34,721 nt of DNA from Thermoplasmata archaeon (lineage in GTDB: Archaea; Thermoplasmatota; Thermoplasmata; Thermoplasmatales; Thermoplasmataceae). Every line of letters begins with the position of its first letter. Within the stretch, counting starts at the first letter, position 1. The notes beneath the pieces are model-generated. The model searched no databases. It saw nothing but the letters and a program-made list of their open reading frames with translations, and was not told the origin of the DNA. Of this stretch, positions 33,522 to 34,721 are shown piece by piece. The translations under genes and the position numbers were made by a program. The DNA lies in assembly GCA_021818715.1 (NCBI GenBank), contig JAKATN010000011.1:1-34721 (forward strand), in the 5' to 3' direction.

Positions 33522-33734
33522 AAATATCAACGTATTAATAACCGGAAGATACGAAGCGAGGGTAAGGATGGATTGGCAAGAGTTCCGTCTGAAGCAACCC
33601 GACAGCGTGAAACATGGGTCCTTAGCAATAAGGATCAGAGATCTCTACGCGAAGCCGCAGGTTTGAATGAAAAGGAACCTGTGTGTAGCGTCGTAATCCG
33701 CACCTCCAGTAATGGGGTGAGTGAACGTGCCGAT
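33522..33734 (+). pseudogene. Unassigned 70-codon open frame, possible gene remnant
   Basis: Stop-free + frame between TGA 33519 and TGA 33732, with no ATG near its start. Translation is charged and protein-like (GLARVPSEATRQRETW, SLREAAGLNEKEPV, GVSERADP). It may be the 3' end of a lost gene, perhaps of a mobile element, given the transposase fragment next to it. I do not recognise it. Confidence 0.3.
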
Positions 33735-33774
33735 CCTGTCTTATTATGAGACTGTCAATTCCTGGTTGAAATTC

Positions 33775-34721
33775 TGTGATGATCTGCCCCATGACCGCAA
33801 TCATGAAATATCACGAGTGCATTGTATTCCATGCGGATACTCCGGATTCCGGGCATAAAGAGGGTCGTGATCCCCACAAACCTCGACGACTATTCCGGCG
33901 ATCATCCATCATCGCCATTGAAACTGGAGGAACAGCCCAAAGGCATCGGGTTCCTCACAGACGAAACTCCGTTGCTTCATTATTCCTGCCCTGTCTCTCC
34001 GAGATGCGTATCGCGCAACGTTGCAAGGAACTGCACATACATGCGCGAGATCCACGGCACACTGTAAAGGTACAGAAATACGTCTGCAGGGACTGTTCAT
34101 ATTCATTCGAAGCACGCCTTCCGGGATACGGATATAGAAAACACTTTCCAGACGATCCGGGGGACAAGAACGCCAGATCTCGGGTGATCTCATCCCCCAG
34201 GAAAGCGGCGAAGATGCACGGAATATTCCTTGGGATTTCCGTCTAGCATGAAGCCATAAAGGGAGAACTGGGAGAGGATGCAACAACGGTGTTCATGCTG
34301 GATACACTGAAGCGATTTGATATCTCTTCCAGAGCAGGGATCATCATCACAACGGACGGATCTCATTACGGCGATGCAATCAAGTGCGTTTCCCGCGCCA
34401 TGAGGATCGGGATGGCCGGGCAGAGGTGCCTGTTCCACATCCTCAATGACCTGACCAGGAAGGCGTATGATGCCGGAAAGCCGGAGGAACTGAGGGATGC
34501 CCTGGATCTGGTAAACTACATGTTCTTCCTGACCCTGAGAACTGGGGAATAATTCTGAGCCGATTGCAAGGATCGTCTCCGGGTTGCCGGAGAAAAAGGT
34601 GACATTCAGGATACTCGATCCTGTCCGTGACCTGTATTCCGGAGACCCGATTATGGGGAAGTTCCTGGAGTTCCTCAAGAGGAACAGAAGACAGGTGTTC
34701 GGGTATCTGGAAGATGACAGG
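33775..34721 (+). pseudogene. Decayed DDE-type transposase (runs off window end)
   Basis: Fragments of one transposase in shifting frames. A zinc-finger part reads PRCVSRNVARNCTYMREIHG in one frame and continues as VKVQKYVCRDCSYSFEA in another, so there is a frameshift near 34060. The latter frame continues through RLPGYGYRKHFPDD to a TAG at 34244-34246, then without a break in frame into HEAIKGELGEDATTVFML and IIITTDGSHYGDAIKCVSRA, then QRCLFHILNDLTRKAYD, a MULE/DDE-like catalytic block. One extra T at 34550 causes TAA; the other frame then continues (EPIARIVSGLPEKKV to the end). Family not assigned. The element cannot be active. The N-terminal part before 33822 is too damaged to place. Confidence 0.75.

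Noticed and set aside
1-34721. CRISPR array or defence island
   Set aside because: No regularly spaced direct repeats and no cas, restriction or toxin-antitoxin genes seen.

Overview
The window reads as chromosomal DNA of an acidophilic archaeon of the Thermoplasmatales type. The archaeal signs are a two-subunit-type DNA primase (PriS), the archaea-only amidotransferase GatDE, TATA boxes about 24-28 nt upstream of start codons (leaderless transcripts), anti-SD-matching sites (GGTGAT, GGAGG) only at internal operon genes, and an archaeal-length triosephosphate isomerase. The acidophile signs are a thermopsin-family surface protein with FTETGL repeats and a peripheral-arm-less complex I. I do not name a species.

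Layout, left half. A truncated TPR protein and tRNA-Lys(CUU) are followed by about 0.8 kb without a credible gene. A two-gene operon of paralogous membrane proteins comes next, behind a perfect 10-bp-arm palindrome abutting its TATA box. Then come a SAM methyltransferase (-), a peroxiredoxin (+), a very large thermopsin-like surface protein (-), triosephosphate isomerase plus a membrane protein (+), and tRNA-Gly(UCC). A + strand run follows: hutH (histidine ammonia-lyase), thrS overlapping it, a small unknown protein, and tatA-tatC. tatC overlaps tail to tail with a crotonase-fold gene.

Right half, almost all on the minus strand. A complete 11-piece complex I operon runs nuoA-B-C-D-H-I-J1-J2-K-L-M-N (nuoJ split in two, no nuoE/F/G) and continues into two small unknown genes. 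Upstream of it lie an acyl-CoA dehydrogenase - DUF72 - gatD - gatE cluster, a rubrerythrin - DUF3501 pair and priS. The last 1.2 kb is decayed: a transposase pseudogene with at least three lesions runs off the window end.

How the genes fit together. Complex I without NADH module subunits would pass electrons from an unidentified donor (ferredoxin or another small carrier) to quinone and pump protons, and acyl-CoA dehydrogenase and crotonase-like enzymes suggest acyl-CoA oxidation in the same cell. GatDE makes Gln-tRNA(Gln) by the indirect route. Tat exports folded proteins. The thermopsin-like protein is an envelope protease candidate. Rubrerythrin and peroxiredoxin handle peroxide. The most interesting points are start-codon and domain oddities: an apparent ATT start for nuoM with ribosome-site geometry identical to nuoN, an ambiguous gatD start region, a zinc-ribbon insertion inside the catalytic domain of ThrRS, a primase small subunit without its usual zinc knuckle, and the palindrome-controlled membrane-protein pair.
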